NCBI RefSeq assembly: GCF_022836435.1
Contig: NZ_BQXC01000001.1
Location: 1,562,121-1,626,120 of the forward strand
Source of the DNA: Nitrosomonas sp. PY1
GTDB taxonomy: Bacteria; Pseudomonadota; Gammaproteobacteria; Burkholderiales; Nitrosomonadaceae
Direction: 5' to 3'
DNA: 64,000 nt
Position 1 is the first letter of the stretch. Each line of letters opens with the position of its first letter. The notes beneath the pieces are model-generated. The model had not been told where the DNA came from. It made no database searches and was given only the letters and a program-made list of their open reading frames with translations. Both the position numbers and the translations under genes were made by a program. Shown piece by piece: positions 19,501-27,870 of the stretch.

Positions 19501-20974
19501 CGAGATTAGCCGGTTTGTCTACTAACATAGCTGGATCGCCCACTGCGAAAGACGATAAAAAGAATTCCTCGTAAGCACAATCTAGGCAATCGTGCATAGG
19601 ACCGGCTTTTAGTCGATTGGCTATGATTTCCGCACCAATGCCACCAGAACCATAATTAATCATAAATGCATCCCGAACTCCATGGAGCGTATGCCCTAGC
19701 TCAGGATGTTCGAAGAAATATGGAAAAGCTTGCGTTGCGGCATTTTCATCGTGAAAAATCGAGACGAATTCACGGAAAGGTTCCAGGCGATTGGGTAAAG
19801 TAGGATTACGCTCCCCGATCTTCTCAAGTGGATAAGTATCATTGGGAAAACTACCATCAGCATTGGGGCCGATAATCATTGCGTTGATATCGCCATGAAT
19901 AATACGATTATCTTTCTCCCGTACCATATTCAAAATAGGTTTGCCAGCTTTTCCTTCCTGACACCAAACTCCATTGATTGCACAATCATCGGGATAGGTT
20001 GCTTCATAATTGACAATAGGATGTCCGTCTGATGTCGTTCCGCTAGTTGCTAGCCGTAACTCTTCTTCTGTTACTTGGGCGCGATAAAAACGCGTTTTTT
20101 GGCTGCTCTCTTTACTGCTTGGTTGTACTGTTACCGCACCAAACAATCCAACTCCGCTATTGCCTGAAGTGCCTTCACCGCCAAAAACAGCACCATCGCT
20201 GCTAACGAGATAAGCGCCTTCATTTTCCGCACGGAAGCAGTAAGTTCTGGTTTCACCGGGAGCGGGCGAAGCCAAACTGTTTTTATTTTTTCCTACGTAG
20301 GAACTGTCATCATCAATACTGGTAACCAGCTCCAGTCCTTGTGGGTGGAAACCGGCATTACGGCTCGCTACCTGATCATCGCTGGTATAGATTTTGTGGA
20401 GATCGGAAATGCCCAATGGGTAGCTCGTGTCTGGGTCTATATGCTTGTTGATAGGCGCATGTTCCAGCGGGTGATCAATCTCTTTTAGCGGATCAGGATA
20501 ATCAAAGGGATTGGCAAAGTTGGGTTGAGAAAATGGAAGATGCTTCAATTTTTTATGCAACAAATTAGTAAAATTCACTTTTAAAAAGCCACCTGCTGCT
20601 ACACGCAACACTAATGGGCGTGGCCTCAAATCGGGGCGTAAAGCGATATCACGACTCTCATTTCGTTTTTTTACCTGTTCAAATAATTCTTCTTTATCGT
20701 AATCAAGTGTTTTCCGGCTTTTTAAATCAATGACATCGTGCCGTAAGGCATACATCATCCAATCAACATTCTGCGCACCCAAGCGATTAAAAATCATCGG
20801 ATGATCGATTGCCACCACATCGGCTATTAAGGCTGAATCTGGGCAACTTACAGGTCTTGAAGCAATAATAGAGTGAGTATCAGAGATTGGCTTTAGATTT
20901 AGAGTCGGTTGAGCGAATGTCGCTCCTGCCGTAATATGAAGTATTAATAACCAAAAATAATTTTTGATTTTCAT
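13562..20974 (-). CDS. Giant multicopper oxidase, MofA/McoA-like
   Basis: 2,470 residues with a Sec signal peptide (NYFWLLILHITAGATFAQP); GGAGGG precedes the ATG. Copper-type motifs are spread along the chain: HLHNHQW from H572, HCHFYPHFAQGMW from H623 (type 1/type 3 signature with the axial Met), GQHIHLPKWD at H1066/H1068, HDHLGPSTH at H1240-H1248, SHEHEHN at H1526-H1530 and ELHGHSW at H2335/H2337. This suggests many cupredoxin domains. Ordinary multicopper oxidases have about 500 residues; known very large ones are the putative Mn(II) oxidases MnxG, MofA and McoA, and the GQHIHL...NGWNYEDG region resembles those from memory. Substrate is inferred only. First gene of a five-gene operon with the propeller, two SCO proteins and a cytochrome c. 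Confidence 0.85.
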   Translation of the reverse strand: MKIKNYFWLLILHITAGATFAQPTLNLKPISDTHSIIASRPVSCPDSALIADVVAIDHPMIFNRLGAQNVDWMMYALRHDVIDLKSRKTLDYDKEELFEQVKKRNESRDIALRPDLRPRPLVLRVAAGGFLKVNFTNLLHKKLKHLPFSQPNFANPFDYPDPLKEIDHPLEHAPINKHIDPDTSYPLGISDLHKIYTSDDQVASRNAGFHPQGLELVTSIDDDSSYVGKNKNSLASPAPGETRTYCFRAENEGAYLVSSDGAVFGGEGTSGNSGVGLFGAVTVQPSSKESSQKTRFYRAQVTEEELRLATSGTTSDGHPIVNYEATYPDDCAINGVWCQEGKAGKPILNMVREKDNRIIHGDINAMIIGPNADGSFPNDTYPLEKIGERNPTLPNRLEPFREFVSIFHDENAATQAFPYFFEHPELGHTLHGVRDAFMINYGSGGIGAEIIANRLKAGPMHDCLDCAYEEFFLSSFAVGDPAMLVDKPANLVISQCQPEYIRMVKNPDDPEGNKIPDPHYEAERRKFCEQPADQFATKAYYPHDPANVHHSYIGDFVKFRNLHSGKEQHIFHLHNHQWLFNPNDDNSNYIDAQGIGPGSGYTYEIAFGGSGNRNKTVGDAIFHCHFYPHFAQGMWYLWRNHDVFEAGTKLAVSEDSAELDLTKHYHKKPFELMSGEPAKTARALPDGEIVAGVPIPAIVPLPGKGMAPMPLDVSVKPRIGRLDGMEHGSVAVVDIPPDENAENIPQNDEDDKQTEKKKTAGIKLPNPGYPFWMAGVATYTEDGKEVDKNQFVSVGSRPTTPPLDMCNEKKCPEFIGKTLGLEGGDGGLPRHALAGYSANGLSYSEFDRFSALKLIKEAMPIYYPEQGTKLERMAMAYHAEREHATHKIVVSKKEGSEEKESKAIPSVFVTNGAEPIPGAPFNEPCMDDHGKRLEKGKDGRFFGGTYVGNNQYINVKSSLSGGIEFGADSPRIYKGANIQLDVVFNKLGYHYPQQRILALWEDVEPLLNIMLPESELKGKRPKAPEPLVLRMNTFDCAMYAHTNLIPAIFNADDYQITTPTDVIGQHIHLPKWDLTSADGSANGWNYEDGTFSPDTVRERIDAINKWNEFNKNNKVIPPSDYGANGELISPEFLEPKIHVYFNGEKISSHQRNNCLTLWRDTLDKATRKAETLCKEKSENDQKFNECMRKEDKGLLEFQVKYGIPGACDWLGARTTLQRWFSDPIVNRQGIHRGLGTTFTHDHLGPSTHQQLGLYATMLTEPPGSEWRHNETGEKLYTRTDGGPTSWQAAIIDKNGKCIDIDKDGDCSLKGDDSHREFFLQFGDFQHAYLKGAYYGVNKKGVGWLFDPKEEAKPTPDSFRFAINPSVRKPAQPVFPDILAFEPICPGGKGSEVLPGAIYNVDTNFNDLSLYNSKEQPLRPCPEAISADDVGMMVVNYRNEPIGARVYDPNKLGPDGKKGMQADGKQGDLAFAMQTRDDRAIAALNTELGNTPYEPLTSGGYPGDPFTPLIRAYSGDQIKIKIQGGSHEHEHNASINGLSWLQGGSGYGQSPHSGRRNAQNAGLSEQFNFQAGIIDYESPVGINDRMYTVDASQDGFWSGVWGAIRTYNVTPPKKQLLHALPVNDVPTILAVGVFNKDNPHERLDNVCPSDAPIRSYQISAVLANKVLNNDLKVKIPEQKSDSYPFSSNLDIKGGSLVYNPRATEISIEIVDEFGRVVETKKYGAGPLHDPTAIMFVRDEDLKNGYLKPDAPLEPLILRAAAGDCIQVTLTNRLPKNPNDMPDLDGYTSVSGIIPRNCPDLGKESLTHRKEKENCDQKEYIDNSLTSFNNNLIRPSNHIGLHPQMVSYDVQESDGNNIGFNTESTVAPDNIKRYTWYAGKIEVPQNACVVDSDIENLSSFTYPYISSLSSGSLNFDDYGQFIENILTQMDDRIAGNFAASFFQKNIETEYTKDSIWRLYKLWRQAGTDEYNRVHDLTGGIRDQWDLFRNWILAKFMRSILFAKYELGLGEVKKDCVGNVLKELQLEKLKDKDLILFDRVKILHAMNSLAECRGRPTTIVKFQQKNSNEDGRNDRNVRLIHIAKNGIPVPKDCKPEQMAHFVPIEYGGVNLTPPDRIKQGQKGAIGALVIEPEGATWAEKTDQVFDRQQHLDVGRVNLRYTRTMADVAYRTATEKEKRKFRDLVMVHQKGLNLRYKDGSAIANLAAEKEKAGENPAQTAPEDAHDSGHMAINYGAEPLWFRFGLPPDAPFGKAGFGGADSAWQAFSNTCCSNGEKVVTAHIAEDGVFRMGARIGTVISADKPVNEPYVPIMKAYAGQEMRIRALMPTGTGRGSTVELHGHSWMRDPYLAEFVHPEGYPRGGNQYGFYDGEWKFHPGWGTPSKCIGENALAMHLGGQESLTPMAHFDLIFPRAGGKYGVTGDYLWRDHGGFGITNGLWALIRVEDAPEKAGYGGFGPETLRTNCHVVAANTVSP

Positions 20975-21123
20975 TTTTCCCTCCAGGTGGTTATTTCTTT
21001 AACTAAAGCACCGCATAATTCGACTAAACACCTAAGAATGCCTGTGCCGTTAAAACTGGATATGAACAAATGTTCGTACTAATCGATAAGCATGTCAATC
21101 AATAAAAAAACATATTTACTTAT

Positions 21124-21212
21124 TGAGACCTTTGCAAAACCCCACCTCTTAAAATTTAATGTTAATAAAGAAATAATATGAAAATATACCAAAGGACTTT
21201 TGCAAAGACCTC
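21124..21212. mobile_element. MITE-like element with inverted repeats
   Basis: An 89-bp AT-rich segment bounded by GAGACCTTTGCAAAA (21125-21139) and its near-complement TTTTGCAAAGACCTC (21198-21212), 13 of 15 positions matching. Possible target duplication TTAT on both sides. It has no coding capacity. The ends look like those of a transposon family, so it is probably a non-autonomous derivative. It lies between the divergent oxidase operon and the MFS gene. Confidence 0.6.
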
Positions 21213-21291
21213 TTATCGTATTATGGCTATTCGGATAAAAGCCCAGCAAACACTAGAAACAGCATAATCACGGTATAAAAAACGAATAACA

Positions 21292-22581
21292 ATGAGAATA
21301 ATGATAAAAAATAAAATGATTGAGCAAAACTTAAAATTATTTGGTGTAGCAGCAGAAAAAAGCAGGTGGTTATTGGTAATTATTGGACTATTAATCAATG
21401 TTTGCCTTGGATCTATTTACGCATTCAGTATTTTTAGAAAACCTTTGGAATCATTGTGGGAGATCACTTCAAGTCAGAGCGGTTATCCATTTATGGTTTT
21501 CCTGGCCATATTCGCAATTACGATGCCACTGGCAGGAAACCTGATGGCAAAATGGGGACCCAAGAAAACCACGATGCTTGGTGGCTTACTCGTTGGAACA
21601 GGGTGGGTTGCTGCAAGCTTTTCTCCAAATATCACCATCCTAACTCTTTTATATGGTGTCATCGGCGGCGCAGGGGTCGGCATTGTTTACGGCTGCCCGA
21701 TTGCGGTTGTTGCAAAATGGTTTCCACAAAAAAGTGGTTTAGCAATTGGCTTAACGGTTATGGGCTTTGGTGTATCTGCATTGGTAATGGCCCCACTCAT
21801 GAAAGCAATGATCGATCATCCAGATATTGGAATACTTCAAACATTTCTTTATTTAGGAATCTCACTGGGAATCGTGATCCTGCTCTTAGCGCAGTTATTG
21901 AGTTTTCCACCAACCGGATGGATACCCGCAGGAACAAAACTGACTGCAGTAATTGCAACGACCACCACCTCAACCTCGGATCTTAGCAGACAAGAAATGC
22001 TCAAGACACGTCATTTCTATGCGTTATGGGCTACTTACACGATCGGTTGCCTGTCTGGATTAATGGCCGTTGGAATAGCATTCCCTATTGGAACAGAAAT
22101 TACCAAGCTAAATGCAGCCATGGTGGCACTCGCTGTTTCCTTATTTGCGGTATTTAATGGCCTGGGGCGACCACTTTTTGGCGCCATGACCGATAAACTG
22201 GGCCCGAAATACACCGCCATTATCTCATTTGCCATGATACTAAGTGTATCTCTACTCGTGTCTTTTTTTGAACAAGGAAGCACGATACTGTACCTATTTA
22301 CATTCTGCATATTATGGATGTGTTTGGGAGGATGGCTTGCAATAGCTCCCACATCGACCGGAATATTTTTCGGAAAGAAGCATTATGCACAGAATTACGG
22401 AGTGGTATTCACTGCATTTGGTGCTGGAGCTATCCTAGGAACGCTGATATCCAGCAATATTAAAGACATTACGGGAAGCTATTTGGGTATGTTTCCGATT
22501 CTAGCGGGATTAGCAATCCTTGGGATGATTATTGCTGCTATCGGACTAAGTCCCATAAAGAATAAGTCGATTGAAAAGTAG
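21292..22581 (+). CDS. MFS transporter, oxalate/formate antiporter (OFA) type
   Basis: 429 residues with twelve hydrophobic segments. The N-terminal stretch NVCLGSIYAFSIFRKPL and the ATG region GAGVGIVYGCPIAVVAKWFP are typical of the OFA family of major facilitator proteins; NGLGRPLFGAMTDKLG is the MFS loop motif after helix 8. Such proteins exchange small carboxylates such as oxalate and formate, but substrates within OFA vary. The ATG at 21301 is a plausible alternative start. Divergent from the copper oxidase operon. Confidence 0.85.
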   Translation: MRIMIKNKMIEQNLKLFGVAAEKSRWLLVIIGLLINVCLGSIYAFSIFRKPLESLWEITSSQSGYPFMVFLAIFAITMPLAGNLMAKWGPKKTTMLGGLLVGTGWVAASFSPNITILTLLYGVIGGAGVGIVYGCPIAVVAKWFPQKSGLAIGLTVMGFGVSALVMAPLMKAMIDHPDIGILQTFLYLGISLGIVILLLAQLLSFPPTGWIPAGTKLTAVIATTTTSTSDLSRQEMLKTRHFYALWATYTIGCLSGLMAVGIAFPIGTEITKLNAAMVALAVSLFAVFNGLGRPLFGAMTDKLGPKYTAIISFAMILSVSLLVSFFEQGSTILYLFTFCILWMCLGGWLAIAPTSTGIFFGKKHYAQNYGVVFTAFGAGAILGTLISSNIKDITGSYLGMFPILAGLAILGMIIAAIGLSPIKNKSIEK

Positions 22582-22676
22582 GCGTGATATCAATATTTGT
22601 AGAGGATACCTACCGATGCAATCATATAAAAACAAAGTATTTTTCTCAGAGCAGAGCTGCTTATGAAGAAAATAAC

Positions 22677-24170
22677 TCAATGAACTGATAATCTAATATC
22701 AGTGGCTTGCAAGTAATTTTGCTCGGTATTTAAGTCCAATAAAGTAAGTGGATGCTGCTCCAACCAGGCATCAGGAAATATTAAATCGATGCTATCTTTA
22801 TTGGTATTAACTGCGATCTTTGAAAGATCAAGAGCAGTTCTTCCGCGATGCAATACAACTGCAAGTCGCAATAGTACGCAAAGTTTCATCAATGACGCTT
22901 TAGTGGGAGCGACAATCGATTGAAATTCTTCGGTTGGAAATTTACGCCGATGACTTCGAACAAGCATGGCGAGTTTTTTTTGATCTTGTTGAGAAAATCC
23001 TGCCAGATCCGAGTTAGCAGTTAAATATGCGCCATGTTTGTGATACTGATAATGTGCAACGGATAGACCGATCTCATGAATCATCGCTCCCCACATTAGA
23101 ATTTTTAAATCGACCTTTTCATCCAATTGCCAATTCTCTCGTACCTGATCAAACAGTGCTTTAGCCGTACCTTTAACACGATTAGCTTGTTGTATGTCAA
23201 TATTGTAACGATTAGCAACGGCAGTAATGGTTTTATCACGAATATCTTCGTTATGTGTTCGGCCAATCAAATCGTATAATAATCCCTCGCGTAGCGCTCC
23301 ATCCGATACATTCATTTTCTCTAAGCCAAATGTTTCAAAAATTGCCAGTAGTATAGCCATACCGCCGGCAAAAACAGGCTTCCTACGCTCGGATAATCCT
23401 TCTAGGTTTAGCGCTTCGCTGTCACCAATTGCAATCAAAAGCTCTGTCAAGCGCACTAACGCTGAAGCAGTAATGCCAGAATCGCACCAACCTTGAGATT
23501 GAACGACGTCACGAATCGCCAAAATTGTTCCGGAAGATCCCAATGCATAATCCCAACCAACGCTCTTATATAGATTGCCAATCGATTCCAATTCTTGCAT
23601 TGCAAATAAAGTAGCTTTGCGCATTTTTTTGGATTTGATTTTCCCGTCTTCAAAAAACCGTTGCCCCATATTGACGCATCCCATATGTAAACTCTCAGTT
23701 TGGAAGGTGTCATAACCCTGACCGATAATAAGTTCAGTACTCCCACCTCCGATATCAATCACCAATCGTTTACTCGTTTCGTCATATGTACTGTGGGCAA
23801 CTCCCGAATAAATGAGCCTTGCTTCTTCGCGTCCAGCAATAATTTCAATTGAGTGCCCTAAGGCCTCATGTGCTTGCGATAAAAATAATTCTTTGTTGCG
23901 AGCCAATCTCAAGGTGTTTGTTCCAACCGCACGTACATTAGTTGTTGGGATCTCTTTGATACGCTGACCGAATCGCTGCAAGCACTCGAGTCCTTGTTGT
24001 ATGGATTCTTCCGATAAATCTTTTTTGCTGTTCAGCCCAGAGGCTAGTCGCACCATTTCTTTCATGCGGTCAATAACTTGCAAATTGCCGTCGACAAAGT
24101 TGGCGACAACCATATGAAAGCTATTCGAACCTAAGTCTATAGCCGCATAAGATTCTTCTAAAGCTGACAT
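22677..24170 (-). CDS. ppx: Exopolyphosphatase / guanosine pentaphosphatase
   Basis: 497 residues, standard length. The ASKHA-fold phosphate loops are visible: AAIDLGSNSFHMVVAN at the start and VIDIGGGSTELIIG about residue 140, with NTLRLARN between them. The C-terminal half is the HD-like helical domain (MWGAMIHEIGLSVAHYQYHKHG). It removes terminal phosphate from polyphosphate and may hydrolyse pppGpp. It lies alone, with about 95 bp to the nlpD-like gene upstream. Confidence 0.95.
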   Translation of the reverse strand: MSALEESYAAIDLGSNSFHMVVANFVDGNLQVIDRMKEMVRLASGLNSKKDLSEESIQQGLECLQRFGQRIKEIPTTNVRAVGTNTLRLARNKELFLSQAHEALGHSIEIIAGREEARLIYSGVAHSTYDETSKRLVIDIGGGSTELIIGQGYDTFQTESLHMGCVNMGQRFFEDGKIKSKKMRKATLFAMQELESIGNLYKSVGWDYALGSSGTILAIRDVVQSQGWCDSGITASALVRLTELLIAIGDSEALNLEGLSERRKPVFAGGMAILLAIFETFGLEKMNVSDGALREGLLYDLIGRTHNEDIRDKTITAVANRYNIDIQQANRVKGTAKALFDQVRENWQLDEKVDLKILMWGAMIHEIGLSVAHYQYHKHGAYLTANSDLAGFSQQDQKKLAMLVRSHRRKFPTEEFQSIVAPTKASLMKLCVLLRLAVVLHRGRTALDLSKIAVNTNKDSIDLIFPDAWLEQHPLTLLDLNTEQNYLQATDIRLSVH

Positions 24171-24264
24171 TGTAAAATAGGAGAGATTCAGGAAGTAAGA
24201 ACGTTACTTCCATGGATGGGAACGATAGAAATCAAACTTATGCTGCATGTCAATACGGGCATCG

Positions 24265-25395
24265 TTAGGACGGATTCGGTAGGTATGTTAATGGGTCAAC
24301 GGGCTTACCATTTTTACGAATTTCAAAATGCAATTGCACTGTATCTGAATCCGTATTTCCCATTTCCGCAATCTTCTGTCCTTTGGTTACCGAGTCACCT
24401 TCTTTCACCAATATTTTACTGTTGTGCGCATAAGCACTAAGATAGGTATCGTTATGCTTAATGATGATTAAATTTCCATAGCCCCGCAAACCATTACCAC
24501 TATAAACCACTGCGCCAGATGCCGAAGCTAGAACAGCCTCTCCAAGTTGCCCAGAAATCTTTACACCTTTAGAATTTTTGGAGAAAGTCGAAAGGATTTT
24601 TCCATTGGCTGGCCAAATCCAGTCGGCAGACAAATCATGGGAAGTTCTTTCATTCTTTTGAGCTTCCGCGGAAGGCGCTGGCACAATTCGAGTATTTCTC
24701 TCGACCGGCGGGGTAGTTAGTTCTGATGTATTATTGGATGATACTGCTGCGGCACTCGATGTAGCAGCCATGGGCATCATTCCCGCTTGTGTATTCGACC
24801 GTTTTAACTGTGCCATATTTTGCTCTGAATAAGGCAATTTAATCGCCTTGGGTGTTCTTTTAATATTATCGTGATGAGCAGTAACGCTTGCATTACTAAC
24901 AGCATTTTCTGGTGGCATGGCTACGCTGGATGACGGCACTGATTCTGGCATGCTCTGAATGGGTTGATCGGTCAAAGCGTATAACGTGGGCTGAGAATCA
25001 GGCTTTGGAATGTATAAATTAAGTCTTTGACCGATTTTAAGTGAACGAGGATCAGAAATATTATTCCACTCTGCTAGTTTTTGCACATCAATACCATGAG
25101 TCGTACCAATGCTATGCAAGGTGTCGCCCCTTTGCACGATGTGGTATTGGTTAGTTAAATCCCCGATTCTACTCGTTCCAGATTGCACTGCGCTTACTCT
25201 TTCTCGATCGACAACAGGTGCAGGCTTTTGTGTAGTACTACATCCAATCAAATAAAAAATAGCCACCCAAAAAGGTAGGTTATGCTTTTTGATGGAAATC
25301 AATCCTCCAAATATCTTTAAAGTAGCATCTCGATATTTTTTGTTGATTGTTAGTAGCCCTAAACTATTCGTCATATCGGATATCCTCAGTATCAT
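24265..25395 (-). CDS. nlpD: NlpD-like LysM/M23 lipoprotein (amidase activator)
   Basis: 376 residues. A lipoprotein signal (FWVAIFYLIGC, Cys about 52) is followed by a LysM domain (YHIVQRGDTLHSIG ... IGQRLNLYIP), a low-complexity linker and a C-terminal M23 domain (GYGNLIIIKHNDTYLSAYAHN, LHFEIRKNGKPVDPLTYLP). The zinc ligands are incomplete: the HxxxD site reads GVKISGQ and HxH reads QLH. As in E. coli NlpD, this implies an activator of cell-wall amidases instead of a peptidase. The ATG at 25395 overlaps the pcm stop (TAATG), which supports this long start. Confidence 0.9.
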   Translation of the reverse strand: MILRISDMTNSLGLLTINKKYRDATLKIFGGLISIKKHNLPFWVAIFYLIGCSTTQKPAPVVDRERVSAVQSGTSRIGDLTNQYHIVQRGDTLHSIGTTHGIDVQKLAEWNNISDPRSLKIGQRLNLYIPKPDSQPTLYALTDQPIQSMPESVPSSSVAMPPENAVSNASVTAHHDNIKRTPKAIKLPYSEQNMAQLKRSNTQAGMMPMAATSSAAAVSSNNTSELTTPPVERNTRIVPAPSAEAQKNERTSHDLSADWIWPANGKILSTFSKNSKGVKISGQLGEAVLASASGAVVYSGNGLRGYGNLIIIKHNDTYLSAYAHNSKILVKEGDSVTKGQKIAEMGNTDSDTVQLHFEIRKNGKPVDPLTYLPNPS

Positions 25396-26030
25396 TACTT
25401 TTTAACCACACCTGATAGCAAAGGTACAAAATTCACTTCTTCTAATATTGTTTCAGAATAACCTGTACTAGTACGTTCAATCATGTATAAATTCTGCTTT
25501 TGCGTCCCTTTCGGAAAAACCATGCGCCCTCCAATATTCAGTTGCTCCAATAACGAAGACGGGATATGTGTAGCAACTGCTGTCATGATAATACCATCAA
25601 ATGGAGCTGCTTCTGCGAAACCATGCAAACCATCGGCGTGCCTTAAATGAATATTTTTAATCTGCAGTTCTTGCAAGCGTATGCGCGTTTTAGTCAACAA
25701 AGGACCTATGCGTTCAATCGAGTAAACTTTCTCAGCGATACATGCCAGTATTGCTGTTTGGTAACCACAACCGGTACCGATCTCAAGTACCTTACCTAAT
25801 GGTTCATTAGCGCGCAGCAACTCACTCATGCGCGCTACAGTCCAGGGATTCGATATTGTTTGTCCATAGTTGATTGGCAGTGAAACATCCTCATAGGCTC
25901 TGCTTGCCAGAGCTTCTTCCACAAATATATGCCGGGGTAAAGAACCTATCGCTGATAAAACGACCTCATCAGCGATACCTTGTGTACGTAGCCGTTCGAC
26001 CATTCGCAACCGCGTACGTTGCGACGTCAT
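25395..26030 (-). CDS. pcm: Protein-L-isoaspartate O-methyltransferase
   Basis: About 211 residues from the ATG at 26030 (MTSQRTRLRM), preferred over an upstream TTG-initiated frame that adds ten residues. Motifs: LPRHIFVEEALASRAYEDVSLPI, TISNPWTVARMSELL, and the SAM-binding LEIGTGCGYQTAIL. It methylates isoaspartyl residues in damaged proteins in the cytosol. It sits between surE and nlpD, the common proteobacterial order surE-pcm-nlpD. Confidence 0.95.
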   Translation of the reverse strand: MTSQRTRLRMVERLRTQGIADEVVLSAIGSLPRHIFVEEALASRAYEDVSLPINYGQTISNPWTVARMSELLRANEPLGKVLEIGTGCGYQTAILACIAEKVYSIERIGPLLTKTRIRLQELQIKNIHLRHADGLHGFAEAAPFDGIIMTAVATHIPSSLLEQLNIGGRMVFPKGTQKQNLYMIERTSTGYSETILEEVNFVPLLSGVVKK

Positions 26031-26104
26031 ACCAATTCCAGAATGACGAACACTCACCAATGAACACCCATAAGAATTTTTAAGTTACTGAAATCTATTA
26101 ACTA

Positions 26105-26854
26105 TTATATCTTGTTATTTAACCAAGTATTGATTCGATCCAATTGATCATAGCGAGTAAGATCAATTTGTAATGGTGTTACAGAAACCATTTTGTTTTC
26201 AATAGCATAAAAATCCGTCCCCTTCCCTGCATCTTGAACAGGTCCCGCCGCACCAACCCAATAAACAGACTCCCCACGAGGACTTTTCGTTTTAATGACG
26301 GGTTCTGCTTTGTGACGGCGACCTAAGCGCGTCACTTCAATACCTTTAATTTGATCATAATCAACATTGGGAACATTGATGTTCAATAATACCGAACCGG
26401 CAATATTATTTCTGCTAAAACGCGTAACCATATCCACTGCAACGCGAGCAGCTGTTGTAAAATTACCATCAGACGCATCTACTAGCGAGATTGCCAATGA
26501 AGGAATTCCAAGTAGAAATCCTTCTGTAGCTGCAGCAACGGTTCCAGAGTAGATGGTATCATCGCCCATGTTAGCTCCGTCATTGATTCCTGATACGATC
26601 ATGTCTGGCATGATGTCAAGCATTCCTGTTACTGCTAAATGCACGCAATCAGTTGGCGTTCCATTGACAAAATAAAAACCTGTATGCGATTTATGGAGAT
26701 TCAATGGACGATCCAACGTCAAAGAATTACTTGAACCGCTGCGATCTCGTTCAGGTGCCACTACAATAACTTCTGCAATTTTGGCAAGATGTTCCGCAAG
26801 ACAAATAAGACCGGGTGCAAAATATCCATCATCATTACTAAGTAATATGCGCAT
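26105..26854 (-). CDS. surE: 5'/3'-nucleotidase SurE
   Basis: 249 residues, normal length. The N-terminal [13 protein letters not shown] holds the metal-binding Asp pair, followed by [15 protein letters not shown] and [22 protein letters not shown], all SurE signatures. It dephosphorylates nucleoside monophosphates under stress. First gene of the surE-pcm-nlpD unit; about 75 bp separate it from pcm. Confidence 0.96.
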   Translation of the reverse strand: MRILLSNDDGYFAPGLICLAEHLAKIAEVIVVAPERDRSGSSNSLTLDRPLNLHKSHTGFYFVNGTPTDCVHLAVTGMLDIMPDMIVSGINDGANMGDDTIYSGTVAAATEGFLLGIPSLAISLVDASDGNFTTAARVAVDMVTRFSRNNIAGSVLLNINVPNVDYDQIKGIEVTRLGRRHKAEPVIKTKSPRGESVYWVGAAGPVQDAGKGTDFYAIENKMVSVTPLQIDLTRYDQLDRINTWLNNKI

Positions 26855-27079
26855 TTTATTAATTTAAAGGAGATTGAGAAAATTTTCTATTTTGTTAGTT
26901 ATAAGGTTTTGATCATTCTTTTGATCTGATCACTGAATATATTGCTTCCTAACTAAAAACAGATGCTTCTTAAGCATTTAACAGCAGATTTGACTGAGTA
27001 TACAACCTTAACGTATATTTCGAATCGGAAAGAGTATTTGTTTTGCCTATCTATAAACATCAACGAATAAATTCACCAT

Positions 27080-27739
27080 ATGAAAAAAATGCACAGAGTC
27101 GTCATAGCCTTTATCATGGTCGTGTTTTTCTCAATCGCAGTCGCCTGTACATCAAATACCAAAATGATAGGCTCCTGGACCAATCCTGAAAAGAAAAGAG
27201 GCGAGTATCATGACATCGTAATTTTCGGTATTTCAGAAAATATCATCAGCCGAAAAGCCTTTGAAAATCACATTCAAAATGCATTGATCCAGGATGGAAT
27301 CAAAGCATCCAATTCTTCTGTAGTCATTCCTCAAGGCAAAAAACTCATCGAATTTGAAAAGGAAAAATTCATCAAAACCCTTCAAGCTCAGGGGCATGAT
27401 GCAGTTTTGACCGTTGCTCTTTTGGATAAAACCACTGAAACCAGATACGTGCCTGGAACTGCAATGTATGCTCCACCCATGGCATATGGCGGATATTATG
27501 GTTCTTATTGGGGATATTACAATTATTATAGCCCTATGATGTATGATCCTGGATACTATACCACCGATAAAAATTACTTCTTAGAAGCCAACGTGTACGA
27601 TGTAGAAACAGACTCTCTGATCTGGTCCGCTCAATCTGAAACTACCAATCCGGATAATCTGGAATCCTTTGCTAAAAGCTTTGCTAGTGTGATTTCAGAA
27701 CAATTGATCAAGGATGGAATCATTATCAAGAAAAAATAA
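27080..27739 (+). CDS. Exported lipoprotein, DUF4136-like
   Basis: 219 residues. Signal peptide with a lipobox near residue 22 (FFSIAVAC). The first half has an alpha/beta pattern seen in DUF4136-like lipoproteins (GSWTNPEKK, DIVIFGISEN), the middle is a Tyr/Gly-rich segment (MAYGGYYGSYWGYYNYY) and the end is again structured (YDVETDSLIWSAQSET). Probably anchored in the outer membrane. Function is not known. Convergent with the MCE transport cluster. Confidence 0.7.
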   Translation: MKKMHRVVIAFIMVVFFSIAVACTSNTKMIGSWTNPEKKRGEYHDIVIFGISENIISRKAFENHIQNALIQDGIKASNSSVVIPQGKKLIEFEKEKFIKTLQAQGHDAVLTVALLDKTTETRYVPGTAMYAPPMAYGGYYGSYWGYYNYYSPMMYDPGYYTTDKNYFLEANVYDVETDSLIWSAQSETTNPDNLESFAKSFASVISEQLIKDGIIIKKK

Positions 27740-27870
27740 AAACACTTGGACTAGCTTACAGAATTTACGGTTCCTTTTTCTTTTCGATACCTACGCATCA
27801 TTCGAGTCCATTATTCGAATCTATTTCACATTCGCTCACAGCAGAAAATTTTGAAAATAAAAACTAAGTT

